This document shows positions 17,774 to 26,651 of a stretch of 64,000 bases of DNA, piece by piece. The translations under genes and the position numbers were made by a program. The first letter of the stretch is position 1, and every line of letters starts with the position of its first letter. The notes below the pieces were generated by a model. That model was given only the letters and a program-made list of their open reading frames with translations. It ran no database searches and was not told the origin of the DNA. This stretch comes from Chitinophagales bacterium (GTDB lineage: Bacteria; Bacteroidota; Bacteroidia; Chitinophagales; Saprospiraceae): the NCBI GenBank assembly GCA_013299105.1, contig JAAFJY010000017.1:79028-143027 (forward strand), given 5' to 3'.

Positions 17774-20083
17774 TTAGGATTTTGTAATCGCTTCTTCCAT
17801 GTTGTAAATGGTACTGATTACTTTCATCAAAGCCGCCGATTCGTTCAAATTGATGGCTTTATCGAGCTCTGAAGCGCCAATGGCAAGTGTCTTTACAGCG
17901 TCTAATTTTTTGGTTTTAAAAAGCGCCAATTGTTCCTTGAAATAGGCGGTCAAAATTGTTTTTTCCTTTTGGGAAGGTTTTCGGCAAATAATCGTTTGAA
18001 AGGCTTTCGTGATTTTGTCATCGAGGGTATTTTGTTCGGTCAGAAGCCGTTGGGCAAAAAATCGGGAAGCCTCCAATACGGTGGGGTCATTCAACATGAT
18101 TAGCGCCTGCAAGGGCGTATTGGTTTTGGTGCGTTTGACCTCGCATTGGTCGCGGTTGCTGGCGTCAAACATAACCATGGAAGGGGGCGGCACCGTCAGT
18201 TTGATGAAGGTGTACATGCCCCGGCGATACAAATCGCTGCCTTCGCCCAATTCATATTTGGCTAAAACGCCACGGCCAGAGCTCGCCTTTTCCCACAAGC
18301 CTTTGGGTTGGTAGGGTTTTACACTGGGCCCACCGATTTCTTGATGCAGCAAACCGCTGCTGCCCAATACAATATCACGGATAAATTCCGCTTTGACGCG
18401 GGTGCGGGTATAGCGGGACAAATAGATATTCTCTGGATCAACAGCCAAATGTTCGTCGCTTACTTTTGCCGATTGGCGGTAGGTAGCGGATAGTAAAATC
18501 TGTTTGACAAGGCGTTTGATGTTCCAATTGTGCTCCATAAAATCTACGGCTAACCAGTCTAAGAGTTCGGGATGGGTTGGCAAATTGCCTTGCATCCCAA
18601 AGTCGCCGGTTGTGCTTACGATGCCATTGCCGAAGAACTCCTGCCACATCTGGTTGACAAAAACCCTGGCGGTCAAGGGATTGTTTTTGTTCACCGTCCA
18701 TTTCGCCAAACCAAGCCGGTTGCGCGGCAATTTCGTGGTGTCAAAAGGCATAACAGCGGCAAAAGCCAGCGGTTTTACAGGCTTTGTTGGTTTGTCATAA
18801 GCCCCACGATCGAGGATGTAGGTAGGGCGTACAGTATCCAATTCGCCCATGACGGACACCGTGATCGAACCCGTATCTTTTTTATTGATAAAGTTGAGAA
18901 TACCTTTGATTTCGGTAGCTGTCAAAGTCAGTTTAGGATTTTTAGCTGGTAGCGACTGGCTCACGTCGCCTTCAAAACCCACCTCTTTGCTATTGTTAAA
19001 AAAAGCAAACATCTGGTAATATTCCTGATGAGAAATAGGGTCGTACTTGTGGCTATGACATTGAGCGCATTCGGCAGTTAGGGCTAAAACGCCTTTGGTA
19101 AAGGTTTTGGTTTTATCCAAATTGTACTCGATGCGGTACTCCTCAGGTATAATCCCACCTTCTTCCGTGTACTTGTGGTTGCGCAAAAAGGCCGTGGCCA
19201 AGATGCTTTCTTTTCTCGAGCCAGGTACCAAATCGCCCGCCAATTGCCAGGTAATGAATTGATCATAGGGCATGTTTTGGTTAAAAGCATGAATCACCCA
19301 ATCGCGCCAAGCCCATTGCGTGCGGACATTGTCATCCTGATAGCCATAACTATCGGCATAACGCGCGATGTCGAGCCAATACAAGGCCATTTTTTCACCA
19401 TACTGCGGCGTCGCCAAAAGTTGATCGATGGCTTTTTCATAAGCGTTTGGGCGCTGATCGGCAGCGAATGCGTTCATCAATTCCATCGAAGGCAATAAAC
19501 CGGTAAGGTCTAAAGCAGCTCGCTTTAAAAGATAAGCTGGCTCTGCTTCTTCATTCGGTTTCAAGCCGCGTTCGGTCATTTTGGCTTGGGTGAAATAGTC
19601 TATTTCATTTTTAACCCAATTTTTATTTTTCACTTTTGGCAAAGGCGCTTTTTGTGGTTTCGTAAAAGCCCAATGTTTTTCATATTTCGCCCCTTGTTTT
19701 ATCCAATTTTTAATGATTTTTATCTCCAAATCGCTCAAGGTGCCCAGGTGTGACTCGGGCGTAGGCATCATATAATCGGCGTCTTTTGACGTGATGCGCT
19801 TGTACATCTCCGATTCTTCAGGTTTGCCACTTACAATGGCATAGGCCCCTTTGGTTTCCTTCAAGAATTGGAAGGCAAATTCCTCTACATCCAGACGCAA
19901 ATCGGCCTGGCGTTTGTTGGCATCAGGTCCGTGACAAGCGAAGCATTTGTCCGACAAAATCGGGCGAACGTGGAAATTGTAGCTGATTTTCTCCGGGATG
20001 GCATCGGTATTCCATCCTTCGGTACCACAGGCATACCAAACGACGGCAAGCGCAATGGCGAATAGGATTGATTTTTTTGTCAT
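17774..20083 (-). CDS. DUF1549/DUF1553 (PSCyt2/PSD1) cytochrome-like lipoprotein
   Basis: 769 residues from the ATG at 20081-20083; an apparent N-terminal extension is produced by the repeat element immediately upstream and is not real. Lipobox WYACGTEG gives a lipoprotein. A PSCyt1 domain follows with CFACHGPDANKRQADLRLD (haem CxxCH) and YMMPTPESHLG, then DUF1549 with YWLDIARYADSYGYQDDN and a second CAQCHSHKYDPISHQEYY motif, then DUF1553 with LARVFVNQMWQEFFG-type segments, NLPTHPELLDWLA and NTPLQALIMLNDP. Two haem motifs imply a periplasmic redox protein. It is co-encoded with DUF1501 and lies beside SusCD and glycosidases, which supports a role in oxidative carbohydrate breakdown. Confidence 0.88.
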   Translation of the reverse strand: MTKKSILFAIALAVVWYACGTEGWNTDAIPEKISYNFHVRPILSDKCFACHGPDANKRQADLRLDVEEFAFQFLKETKGAYAIVSGKPEESEMYKRITSKDADYMMPTPESHLGTLSDLEIKIIKNWIKQGAKYEKHWAFTKPQKAPLPKVKNKNWVKNEIDYFTQAKMTERGLKPNEEAEPAYLLKRAALDLTGLLPSMELMNAFAADQRPNAYEKAIDQLLATPQYGEKMALYWLDIARYADSYGYQDDNVRTQWAWRDWVIHAFNQNMPYDQFITWQLAGDLVPGSRKESILATAFLRNHKYTEEGGIIPEEYRIEYNLDKTKTFTKGVLALTAECAQCHSHKYDPISHQEYYQMFAFFNNSKEVGFEGDVSQSLPAKNPKLTLTATEIKGILNFINKKDTGSITVSVMGELDTVRPTYILDRGAYDKPTKPVKPLAFAAVMPFDTTKLPRNRLGLAKWTVNKNNPLTARVFVNQMWQEFFGNGIVSTTGDFGMQGNLPTHPELLDWLAVDFMEHNWNIKRLVKQILLSATYRQSAKVSDEHLAVDPENIYLSRYTRTRVKAEFIRDIVLGSSGLLHQEIGGPSVKPYQPKGLWEKASSGRGVLAKYELGEGSDLYRRGMYTFIKLTVPPPSMVMFDASNRDQCEVKRTKTNTPLQALIMLNDPTVLEASRFFAQRLLTEQNTLDDKITKAFQTIICRKPSQKEKTILTAYFKEQLALFKTKKLDAVKTLAIGASELDKAINLNESAALMKVISTIYNMEEAITKS

Positions 20084-20099
20084 GGTATTTGTAGTGTTT

Positions 20100-20226
20100 G
20101 AGCTAAAATAAGTTGGACACATTTGCTTTTGAGGTTTAGTAAAAAAAGAACACAACCTCCTTCCAGTCAGTTGCTTATCTTTTTTCACTAAACCCAAATC
20201 CGTCCACCTTATTTTTTTACGCTCCC
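20100..20226 (-). repeat. Palindromic dispersed repeat, copy A (family 1)
   Basis: About 127 bp. It starts GAGCTAAAATAAG and ends TTTTTTTACGCTCCC; the two halves (GGTTTAGTAAAAAAAGA and TCTTTTTTCACTAAACC) are complementary, so the unit forms one long imperfect hairpin around CAACC...GTTGC. Other copies are at 30072-30200, 31785-31917, 35582-35892 (interrupted), 38942-39028 (centre deleted), 54625-54750 and 60251-60379. This one lies 16 bases upstream of the DUF1549/1553 start codon. Confidence 0.85.
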
Positions 20227-20287
20227 GTATTGATTGACTGATGTAAAAAAACCAGGAACTGCCCCCTGCCGTCGATTAGTCTCTTCA

Positions 20288-21625
20288 TTATCTGCGGGTG
20301 TTCAAGTTTTTGACTTTTTCAACAATATATCTCCCAATTACTTCCCCCTGCCGTTGGCCCGCTTCAATCGCATCACGAAAATGGATGCCCCCATAAAGGC
20401 GCGAGATAGCAGCTTCCTGTGATGCAGCTTTAAATGACTTGAACGACCTGGCTGGCAATCCGAAGTATTCCTCTGAGGTGTCCACGTATTCAAAGTTTTC
20501 TCCGAAGAGGTAACTCAGTACCTCTGCACTGGTGGTAGAGATTACACTATGGCCGCTGGTGTATTCCGGGAAGGGTGGCGTTTGCAGTAGGGGTCGCCAT
20601 GCTTCATCTACATATTTGTTGATGGCAGATTCTGGACGAATGCGGTCGCTGTGGTATTTTTCGTACCAACAGCTTACAAAGGCATCGTGCAGTGACAGTG
20701 CCACGAGTGTATGTGCCGCAATGGTCTTTTGCAACGAGGCATTTGCCTTGCGGCAAACAATACCCGTGATCCCAATCCAATGCCCTCCCGGTGAAATTTT
20801 CTTCATTCCCATCGCAGCGTGACCGGAGTAAGTAACCGCAAACGGATTGCAATCCCAAAATCCAGCGATGGCTTTTTGTTCTGGAGTAAGACTTTTAGAT
20901 ACAGTAACTACTTCTTCTAGCTGATTAAAAAAACTGCTTCCCTTTTCGGTACTGAAAGGCGCAGGAGGGTCGGGCACAAATTGGTCGGCGGAATCGAGAA
21001 AGAAGGTTCGAATGGTTTTCCATTGCGGCTCCACCGCACTCATGTATTCGGGGGGTGTCGGGTACCATCTCCCTGTTTCTTTGGTGTTGGGTCTATAACG
21101 CGGCAGGATGCTCAATGAAAAGTAGCCGTCTTTTTTTGCGTAAGTCACGATCTGAGCGGCCACCTGCTTGGCGTATTGCTGATTGGCCTCAAGGTCTTTG
21201 GTATTCAGTTTGTAGTTTTTTTGGAAAATTTTTACCAACTCAAGTTGTTTCGCTTCCAGCATGTAACCGGAAGGCAGAATCAATCTCCCGGTTTCAAGCA
21301 TGGCAAAAGTGGCACTAAATGCAGGATTGAATTTGGTAGGGAGGTTTAATTTGGCAAAGTCAGGAACAACATGAAAATTTTTGCTCAACGCAAGCATCTC
21401 TAGCTGATTGCGTTGCAACACTTCATATGCACTTAACATAGAATAGGCATAAAAGCGGGCGGCCGCTGGCGGACTGGCCACATCGTGTAGCATGACTTCT
21501 GAAAGATGAAAAGCTGATTTGATAAATTGAGATGCAGCCTGTTCATTCGTCTGGCCAAACAAGTGGGTGGTTAAAATCAAAAAGAAGCTTATATTGAAAA
21601 AACATTTAACCATATGCTTACCCAT
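20288..21625 (-). CDS. Vanadium-dependent haloperoxidase/PAP2-like secreted protein
   Basis: 445 residues with an N-terminal signal peptide (FFNISFFLILTTHLFGQ). The start at 21623-21625 overlaps the stop of the upstream VCBS gene by eight bases; ATG 21611-21613 is an alternative. The C-terminal half carries the vanadate/phosphate pocket of the PAP2 superfamily: KYHSDRIRPESAI (Lys and Arg), YTSGHSVIS (SGH) and RLYGGIHFRDAIEAG (R-x5-H). That order and spacing match bacterial vanadium haloperoxidase-like proteins. Many such proteins near SusCD in Bacteroidota may be phosphatases instead; halogenating activity cannot be claimed. Its place between the VCBS gene and the DUF1553 gene suggests an operon. 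Confidence 0.82.
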   Translation of the reverse strand: MGKHMVKCFFNISFFLILTTHLFGQTNEQAASQFIKSAFHLSEVMLHDVASPPAAARFYAYSMLSAYEVLQRNQLEMLALSKNFHVVPDFAKLNLPTKFNPAFSATFAMLETGRLILPSGYMLEAKQLELVKIFQKNYKLNTKDLEANQQYAKQVAAQIVTYAKKDGYFSLSILPRYRPNTKETGRWYPTPPEYMSAVEPQWKTIRTFFLDSADQFVPDPPAPFSTEKGSSFFNQLEEVVTVSKSLTPEQKAIAGFWDCNPFAVTYSGHAAMGMKKISPGGHWIGITGIVCRKANASLQKTIAAHTLVALSLHDAFVSCWYEKYHSDRIRPESAINKYVDEAWRPLLQTPPFPEYTSGHSVISTTSAEVLSYLFGENFEYVDTSEEYFGLPARSFKSFKAASQEAAISRLYGGIHFRDAIEAGQRQGEVIGRYIVEKVKNLNTRR

Positions 21626-24600
21626 TTCTTTTATAGGCTACAATGCCAAAGTTATTGATACCCACAAGCAGAAATTCCCCGGCAGGGGTTTTGATCCACT
21701 TCAAGGATTTTACATCGCCAGAAAACGACAATCCAGATTCCGCCTGCGGCACGTACCTGAAACTTCCTTGGCCATTGCCTTCATAAACCTGCCCAAAGTT
21801 TGCATCAATGCTACCCAAACGGATGCGTATCGCGCTCTGGTTGCCCGCAAGGATAAAATCAAGGTGGCCATCGCGATTGTAATCAAGCACTTCGATGCTG
21901 TGTACTGGCGCATACTGAGCCTCAAGTGGCAAAAGGTGCTTGATAAACTGCCCACCCTTATTTTCGAAGTAAACGGTTCGCAGTTCAGTCGCGGTCAATT
22001 TTTTTGCTTGCGAAAGCTCGCTTGAAGTGAACAGGTCGGTAAGGGTTGCTTCCGAATAGGGCGCATAGGTTGTGAACTTCTTGCGCAAGGGAAAAAGTTG
22101 ATCCAACATTTCATCGCGACCCGCAAAGGGATATGGTTTGTGCTGTACATACGAAACCAGAATTGGATCGATGCTGCCATTGCCATCAAAGTCATTGTAT
22201 ACCAGGCTGATCGGTTCCGATTCGCTTGCTTTGAATTGCGAATTCAAGCCAAAGTTACCAGCAATCAGATCGGCATCACCATCATGGTCGAAATCGGCCA
22301 CCGCCAGTTTGCTCCACCAACCAGATTCCACATTTTTAAAATATTGCTTGCTGGCTTCCTCAAAACGCTTCCCTTGCTGATTGATAAATATGCTGATCGG
22401 CATGAACTCTCCCAATACGATAAGGTCAGCAAAAGTATCTCCGTTTAGATCAAGCCATGCGGCATCAGTGATCATTCCCAGATTACTCAATAACGGCAAT
22501 AGCTTTTCAGTGGCATCAGCGAAACGACCCGAACCATCATTGAGCAAAAGATAACTTGTAGGAGTTTGGGGATATGAACCCGGCAGTACCCTTCCACCGA
22601 TGAATAAATCAAGGTCGCCATCGTGGTCAATGTCCATTGGCCGCACACAGGATTTGGCTGGAGACATTTGCGGGATCGCTTCGCGTGCCTTGGCGAAATT
22701 TCCCTTGCCATCATTAAGGTACAAGCGATCCTGCAAGGCTTCTTGACCCGGCAGGTATTCGTGATAACCTCCACTCACTACATATAAATCTTGGTCTCCA
22801 TCATTGTCCGCATCAAAAAAACTGGCATCGGTATCCGAACAATTTGCATCTTCTTTGAAATCAAAATTACCCATCATGCGGAAGATGCCGTTGCTCAACT
22901 GGACGAACAATCGGCCAGGATTGTCTTTGGTACCACCAACAAAAATATCCAAGGTGCCGTCTTTATTGACATCGGCACTCGCCATCACGGGGCCGCAAGG
23001 CGATAGCATGGTATTGAGTAAGGGTTGTCGTTTAAAATCGTTTGCCCCGTATTCTGTGTGGCGATAGGTTAGCGGTGATTTTTCGCTTTTAAATAGTGTA
23101 GCGGCTGGTGGTAGAACATGCTGATCGTTTGATTTAGCATTTTCTTCTTCCAACACCAGCAACTGGTCGGCCATGATGTTGGTCATTTTGCTTTTCTTGC
23201 CTGTGGGCCAAACCACAACTATCGAGTCGATCCGGGTTTGGCCATCTAAGCCAGCATGGATCCTGTTGCTAACTGACGATTGATAACCGCGCACCGGCAT
23301 CACTTCAAAAAACTGTCTACCCTGTCCGGTGAAAATCGACACCGCGCTGCCAATTGCTTGGGTGTTGAGTCCAGCACCTTTCATTTGCAACGCGAGGTAA
23401 TGGCGCGATGCGTTTTGCTGGCGAGAGAGATTCCGGTAAAGGGAAGCTTCTTCATTTTGGTTGTTTACGATCAAATCCAGATCGCCATCATTGTCCAGAT
23501 CGGCATAAGCAGCACCATTTGAAAAAGTGGGTGTGGAAAAACCCCAGGCTTTGCTTTGATCTTCAAATCGAGCGCTGCCGATATTTTTAAAAATATAATT
23601 GTGCACTGGGGTTGAGGGCATTGACTTGGCCAACTCCAGCGTATCCGCTTTTTCACGCGCCAGTACTTTCTGAAAATAGTAATCGCCTTTGTACTTTAGA
23701 AAATCCCTATTTGTGTAGTCTCGGAAATACCCGTTGGTGACAAATAGATCTTTCCAGCCATCGTTGTCGTAATCGGCAAACAGGGGAGCCCAACTCCAGT
23801 CAGTATTCGCTACGCCTGCGAGCTGTCCTACTTCCGAAAAAGTGCCATTTCCATTGTTGAGGTGCAGCATATTGCGCATGAACTGGTAATGGTAGCCCTC
23901 GCTCACCATGAGCGCGAATTGCTCATAATTATCGGGGCCGTACAATAGCTTCTGCCGTTTATTGTCTTCCGGCAGCATGTCCGCAGTAAAAATATCAGGT
24001 AACAGATCGTTGTTGACATCCGCTATATCCGAACCCATCGAGAATTGTGAAATATGTTGAAGTGAAACATCCAGCTTGTTGGTGAAGGTTCCATTGCGAT
24101 TGTTGAGGTAGAGGTAATCTGGTTCGGCATAGTCATTCGAAACATAAATATCCAGCCAGCCATCCTTGTTCACATCCGATACGGCCACCCCTAGACCAAA
24201 GCCGAGTGCATTAGAAAGAATACCCGCTTGCTCCGTTACTTCGGTAAAACGCCCATTGTCATTGCGAAACAGTTTGTCGCCTGCATATGGGTGTTTTGAT
24301 TTACGTGCCTGTGAAAACTCCAAGTCACGGATCACATTTACGTTGGTAGCGATTAAGAAAGCATCAAGGTCACCATCACGGTCGTAATCAAAGAAGGAGG
24401 CTTGGGTGGTGTAGGACGGATCGTCAAGGCCCATTGCTTGGGCATTGTCGATGAAAGTTAGGTTTCCCTGGTTAATAAAAAACTGATTGCGCCTTTGTTC
24501 TGCATCCGTTTTGCCTGAGTAACACACATAAATATCTAGCAGCCCATCGCCATTGATGTCGACCATAGATGCGCCACTTTTCCATCCCAACCGGCCAGCT

Positions 24601-24902
24601 ACTCCGGCAGATTGGGTAATGTCTTTGAATTTAAAATTGCCCTGATTGAGGTACAATTTATTGAGCTGCATGTTGGAAATAAAGTAGATGTCTTCGAGAC
24701 CATCGTTGTTGATGTCGCCAACGGCAATACCGCCGCCATTAAACAAGTTTTCGTAAGTGAGTGCGTTTTGAGTTGCATTTTCAACAATGGTATTTTTGAA
24801 CGATACCCCTGAGCGCGAGGAATTAAGGGACTCAAATAAACTTTGTGCCCTGGCAGGTACCAAAGTGAATAAAGAAAGAGCAACTACAAATACTTTTTTC
24901 AT
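21618..24902 (-). CDS. VCBS/FG-GAP repeat protein with ASPIC/UnbV domain (CRTAC-like)
   Basis: 1094 residues from the ATG at 24900-24902, which gives a signal peptide (KKVFVVALSLFTLVPARAQ). Many calcium-binding-type repeats follow, such as VGDINNDGLEDIYF, DINGDGLLDIYVCY, DYDRDGDLDAFLI, DVNKDGWLDIYVSND and DLDNDGDLDLIVNN, forming one or two FG-GAP propellers. In the middle is an ASPIC/UnbV-type domain (RGYQSSVSNRIHAGLD, IVVVWPTGK), and a second propeller follows. Such genes sit next to SusC/SusD in many Bacteroidota and are predicted surface proteins of glycan systems. A strong terminator separates it from susD, so it may depend on readthrough or its own promoter. Confidence 0.88.
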   Translation of the reverse strand: MKKVFVVALSLFTLVPARAQSLFESLNSSRSGVSFKNTIVENATQNALTYENLFNGGGIAVGDINNDGLEDIYFISNMQLNKLYLNQGNFKFKDITQSAGVAGRLGWKSGASMVDINGDGLLDIYVCYSGKTDAEQRRNQFFINQGNLTFIDNAQAMGLDDPSYTTQASFFDYDRDGDLDAFLIATNVNVIRDLEFSQARKSKHPYAGDKLFRNDNGRFTEVTEQAGILSNALGFGLGVAVSDVNKDGWLDIYVSNDYAEPDYLYLNNRNGTFTNKLDVSLQHISQFSMGSDIADVNNDLLPDIFTADMLPEDNKRQKLLYGPDNYEQFALMVSEGYHYQFMRNMLHLNNGNGTFSEVGQLAGVANTDWSWAPLFADYDNDGWKDLFVTNGYFRDYTNRDFLKYKGDYYFQKVLAREKADTLELAKSMPSTPVHNYIFKNIGSARFEDQSKAWGFSTPTFSNGAAYADLDNDGDLDLIVNNQNEEASLYRNLSRQQNASRHYLALQMKGAGLNTQAIGSAVSIFTGQGRQFFEVMPVRGYQSSVSNRIHAGLDGQTRIDSIVVVWPTGKKSKMTNIMADQLLVLEEENAKSNDQHVLPPAATLFKSEKSPLTYRHTEYGANDFKRQPLLNTMLSPCGPVMASADVNKDGTLDIFVGGTKDNPGRLFVQLSNGIFRMMGNFDFKEDANCSDTDASFFDADNDGDQDLYVVSGGYHEYLPGQEALQDRLYLNDGKGNFAKAREAIPQMSPAKSCVRPMDIDHDGDLDLFIGGRVLPGSYPQTPTSYLLLNDGSGRFADATEKLLPLLSNLGMITDAAWLDLNGDTFADLIVLGEFMPISIFINQQGKRFEEASKQYFKNVESGWWSKLAVADFDHDGDADLIAGNFGLNSQFKASESEPISLVYNDFDGNGSIDPILVSYVQHKPYPFAGRDEMLDQLFPLRKKFTTYAPYSEATLTDLFTSSELSQAKKLTATELRTVYFENKGGQFIKHLLPLEAQYAPVHSIEVLDYNRDGHLDFILAGNQSAIRIRLGSIDANFGQVYEGNGQGSFRYVPQAESGLSFSGDVKSLKWIKTPAGEFLLVGINNFGIVAYKRNG

Positions 24903-24958
24903 GTACACTGAGAGTTTTGGCACTTTCAACAGCAATTTACAGCCTTTAGCTAAGAATA

Positions 24959-24984
24959 AAAGGCTGGATTGAAGTCCAGCCTTT
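24959..24984 (-). terminator. Rho-independent terminator downstream of susD-like gene
   Basis: A perfect 10-bp stem (AAAGGCTGGA / TCCAGCCTTT) with a 6-base loop lies 25 bases beyond the SusD-like stop codon; on the minus strand it is followed by TTATTCTTAG. It divides SusCD from the downstream genes. Confidence 0.75.
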
Positions 24985-25008
24985 CATTCTTTCTAAATGC
25001 ATCTCGGT

Positions 25009-26643
25009 TTACATCGAGTCCCACCAAACGCGTGAGGTCCACAAATCACCGCCCGCAATTCGGTTTACTGCCTTAAGGTAGGCATCAGCATTTTGACCTG
25101 CTTCTCCAGTTGGATAGGGCTGTCGGCGAGGAATTGTCCCGTTCGAGAAATTACCAGTAAATTTGACAGGTGTTAACACTGGATGGTTTGAACGTTTCCA
25201 GTTGTTCCATGCCTCCACAAAGTTGAACAAGAGGCCAGTGGTTGCCCAATACTGCTCATTGATCATCTTTAGAGAATTGGCTGAGGAAGAAACGTCAAGC
25301 GGATTTGCTGTAACATATGCGTTTACGGTAGCCTCATCAATAGCTGCGCTGGCACCATATTGACCCATGCTAACCAGGGCTCCTCGAAGCGCATTGCTGT
25401 AGCGACTAGCAGCAGTTCCGGTTACAGTAAAGCCCCTCACGAGTGCCTCTGCCAACAGTAATTCAGTCTCAGCGTAAGTCAGAATAAATGCGGGGGCATT
25501 TACATTACGGTAGATAGCTGTTGGACGTGAGTACTTTCCAATTTTGGTAGCATCTGGGCCAGCGCCTGTTCCGCCTGGATAGCCAGGGGAATTGGTAATG
25601 TCGGTAGCTCCCCCATTCATATCAAATCCGTTAGGCAAACCAAGCTGGTTTGTAGGTACATTATTGCCACTAAGTGCAAAATTGTTGTTGGCGGCAAGGC
25701 CATCCTGCGGAACTTCAGCAATTATTCTCAGACGAGGATCATTTTTGCTTTTTAGATAATCAATGAGTGTTTTGCTCCAGCGAACCTCATAGAAATCAGA
25801 AGCAGTATTTAAAGGTCCTGCATTTCCGTTCGTATAGCCATTGACGTTGTCATGCTTGACATAAGCGTCATCAACTGCACTGGCAAATGTGCCGCCCGCA
25901 GCTGCTTTCTCGGCAAAAGACTTGGCAGTGGCTGGACTTACTTTTACCAATCGCATGGCCATGCGCAGCATGAGCGAGTAACCAAATTTTTTCCATTTGG
26001 CAACATCCCCATTGTAAATCAAATCCGCAGTTGGGCCTTTTTTGGAAACATCTAAACTGTTTACTGCAACTTCCAAATCTTTAAGCAGAGCCTGGTAAAG
26101 AGCCTCCTGTGTGTCATATTCAGGCCGGGTTAGGCCATCGACAGCTTGCAATGCCTGAGCGTATGGTATGTCTCCATAAACATCGCTAATGTGTTGCATA
26201 TTCAAGATAACCATGATTTTAGCCACCGCCCTCAAATTTTCGAACCCCGTTTTACCTTCGGTATCAAACAAGATTTGATTTGCCAGGGTAGCTGATCGAT
26301 AGCCACTGTTCCAGCCTCCTTGTTGATAATTTGCCGTGTTGGTGGATGGAACATACTTGTCCATATTGGAGTAGTAGTTGGCACCCAATGTAGTGGTAGA
26401 GGCCAGGATTTGTACCCATCCGCTCTGAAAAAGAATGGGACCATTGTACCCCGTAGTTGCACCCAAATAATTCCACTGACAAGATGACAAGAAGAAATTC
26501 GGATCAAAATTTTCAGGTGAGGACCTGGTCGGATCGATGTTTAATTCGCCTAAATCTTCGCAAGAAAAGGTAACGAATGACAACATCAACACTAAGCAGG
26601 CAAGTCTTCCTGGTTTAAGGATGTGGTTATATTGTATTTTCAT
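25009..26643 (-). CDS. SusD/RagB-family outer-membrane lipoprotein
   Basis: 544 residues. The lipobox is FVTFSC at about residues 23-28, and the mature start EDLGELNIDPTRSSPENFDPNFFLSS is typical of the SusD-like_2 subfamily (L-N-x-D-P, then N). Family segments FQSGWVQILAST, ISDVYGDIPYAQAL, FILTYAETELLLAEAL and the C-terminal PRRQPYPTGE are present. SusD proteins form the lid on the SusC TonB-dependent transporter at the cell surface and bind oligosaccharide or peptide ligands. It follows the SusC-like gene by eight bases and is co-transcribed with it. The ligand is unknown; the GH29 and GH31 genes downstream suggest a fucose- or xylose-decorated glycan. Confidence 0.92.
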   Translation of the reverse strand: MKIQYNHILKPGRLACLVLMLSFVTFSCEDLGELNIDPTRSSPENFDPNFFLSSCQWNYLGATTGYNGPILFQSGWVQILASTTTLGANYYSNMDKYVPSTNTANYQQGGWNSGYRSATLANQILFDTEGKTGFENLRAVAKIMVILNMQHISDVYGDIPYAQALQAVDGLTRPEYDTQEALYQALLKDLEVAVNSLDVSKKGPTADLIYNGDVAKWKKFGYSLMLRMAMRLVKVSPATAKSFAEKAAAGGTFASAVDDAYVKHDNVNGYTNGNAGPLNTASDFYEVRWSKTLIDYLKSKNDPRLRIIAEVPQDGLAANNNFALSGNNVPTNQLGLPNGFDMNGGATDITNSPGYPGGTGAGPDATKIGKYSRPTAIYRNVNAPAFILTYAETELLLAEALVRGFTVTGTAASRYSNALRGALVSMGQYGASAAIDEATVNAYVTANPLDVSSSANSLKMINEQYWATTGLLFNFVEAWNNWKRSNHPVLTPVKFTGNFSNGTIPRRQPYPTGEAGQNADAYLKAVNRIAGGDLWTSRVWWDSM

Positions 26644-26651
26644 GATGCTGG

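Noticed and set aside
20084..20197. N-terminal extension of the DUF1549/1553 protein
   Set aside because: It lies over the family 1 repeat; the lipoprotein signal begins at the ATG at 20083.
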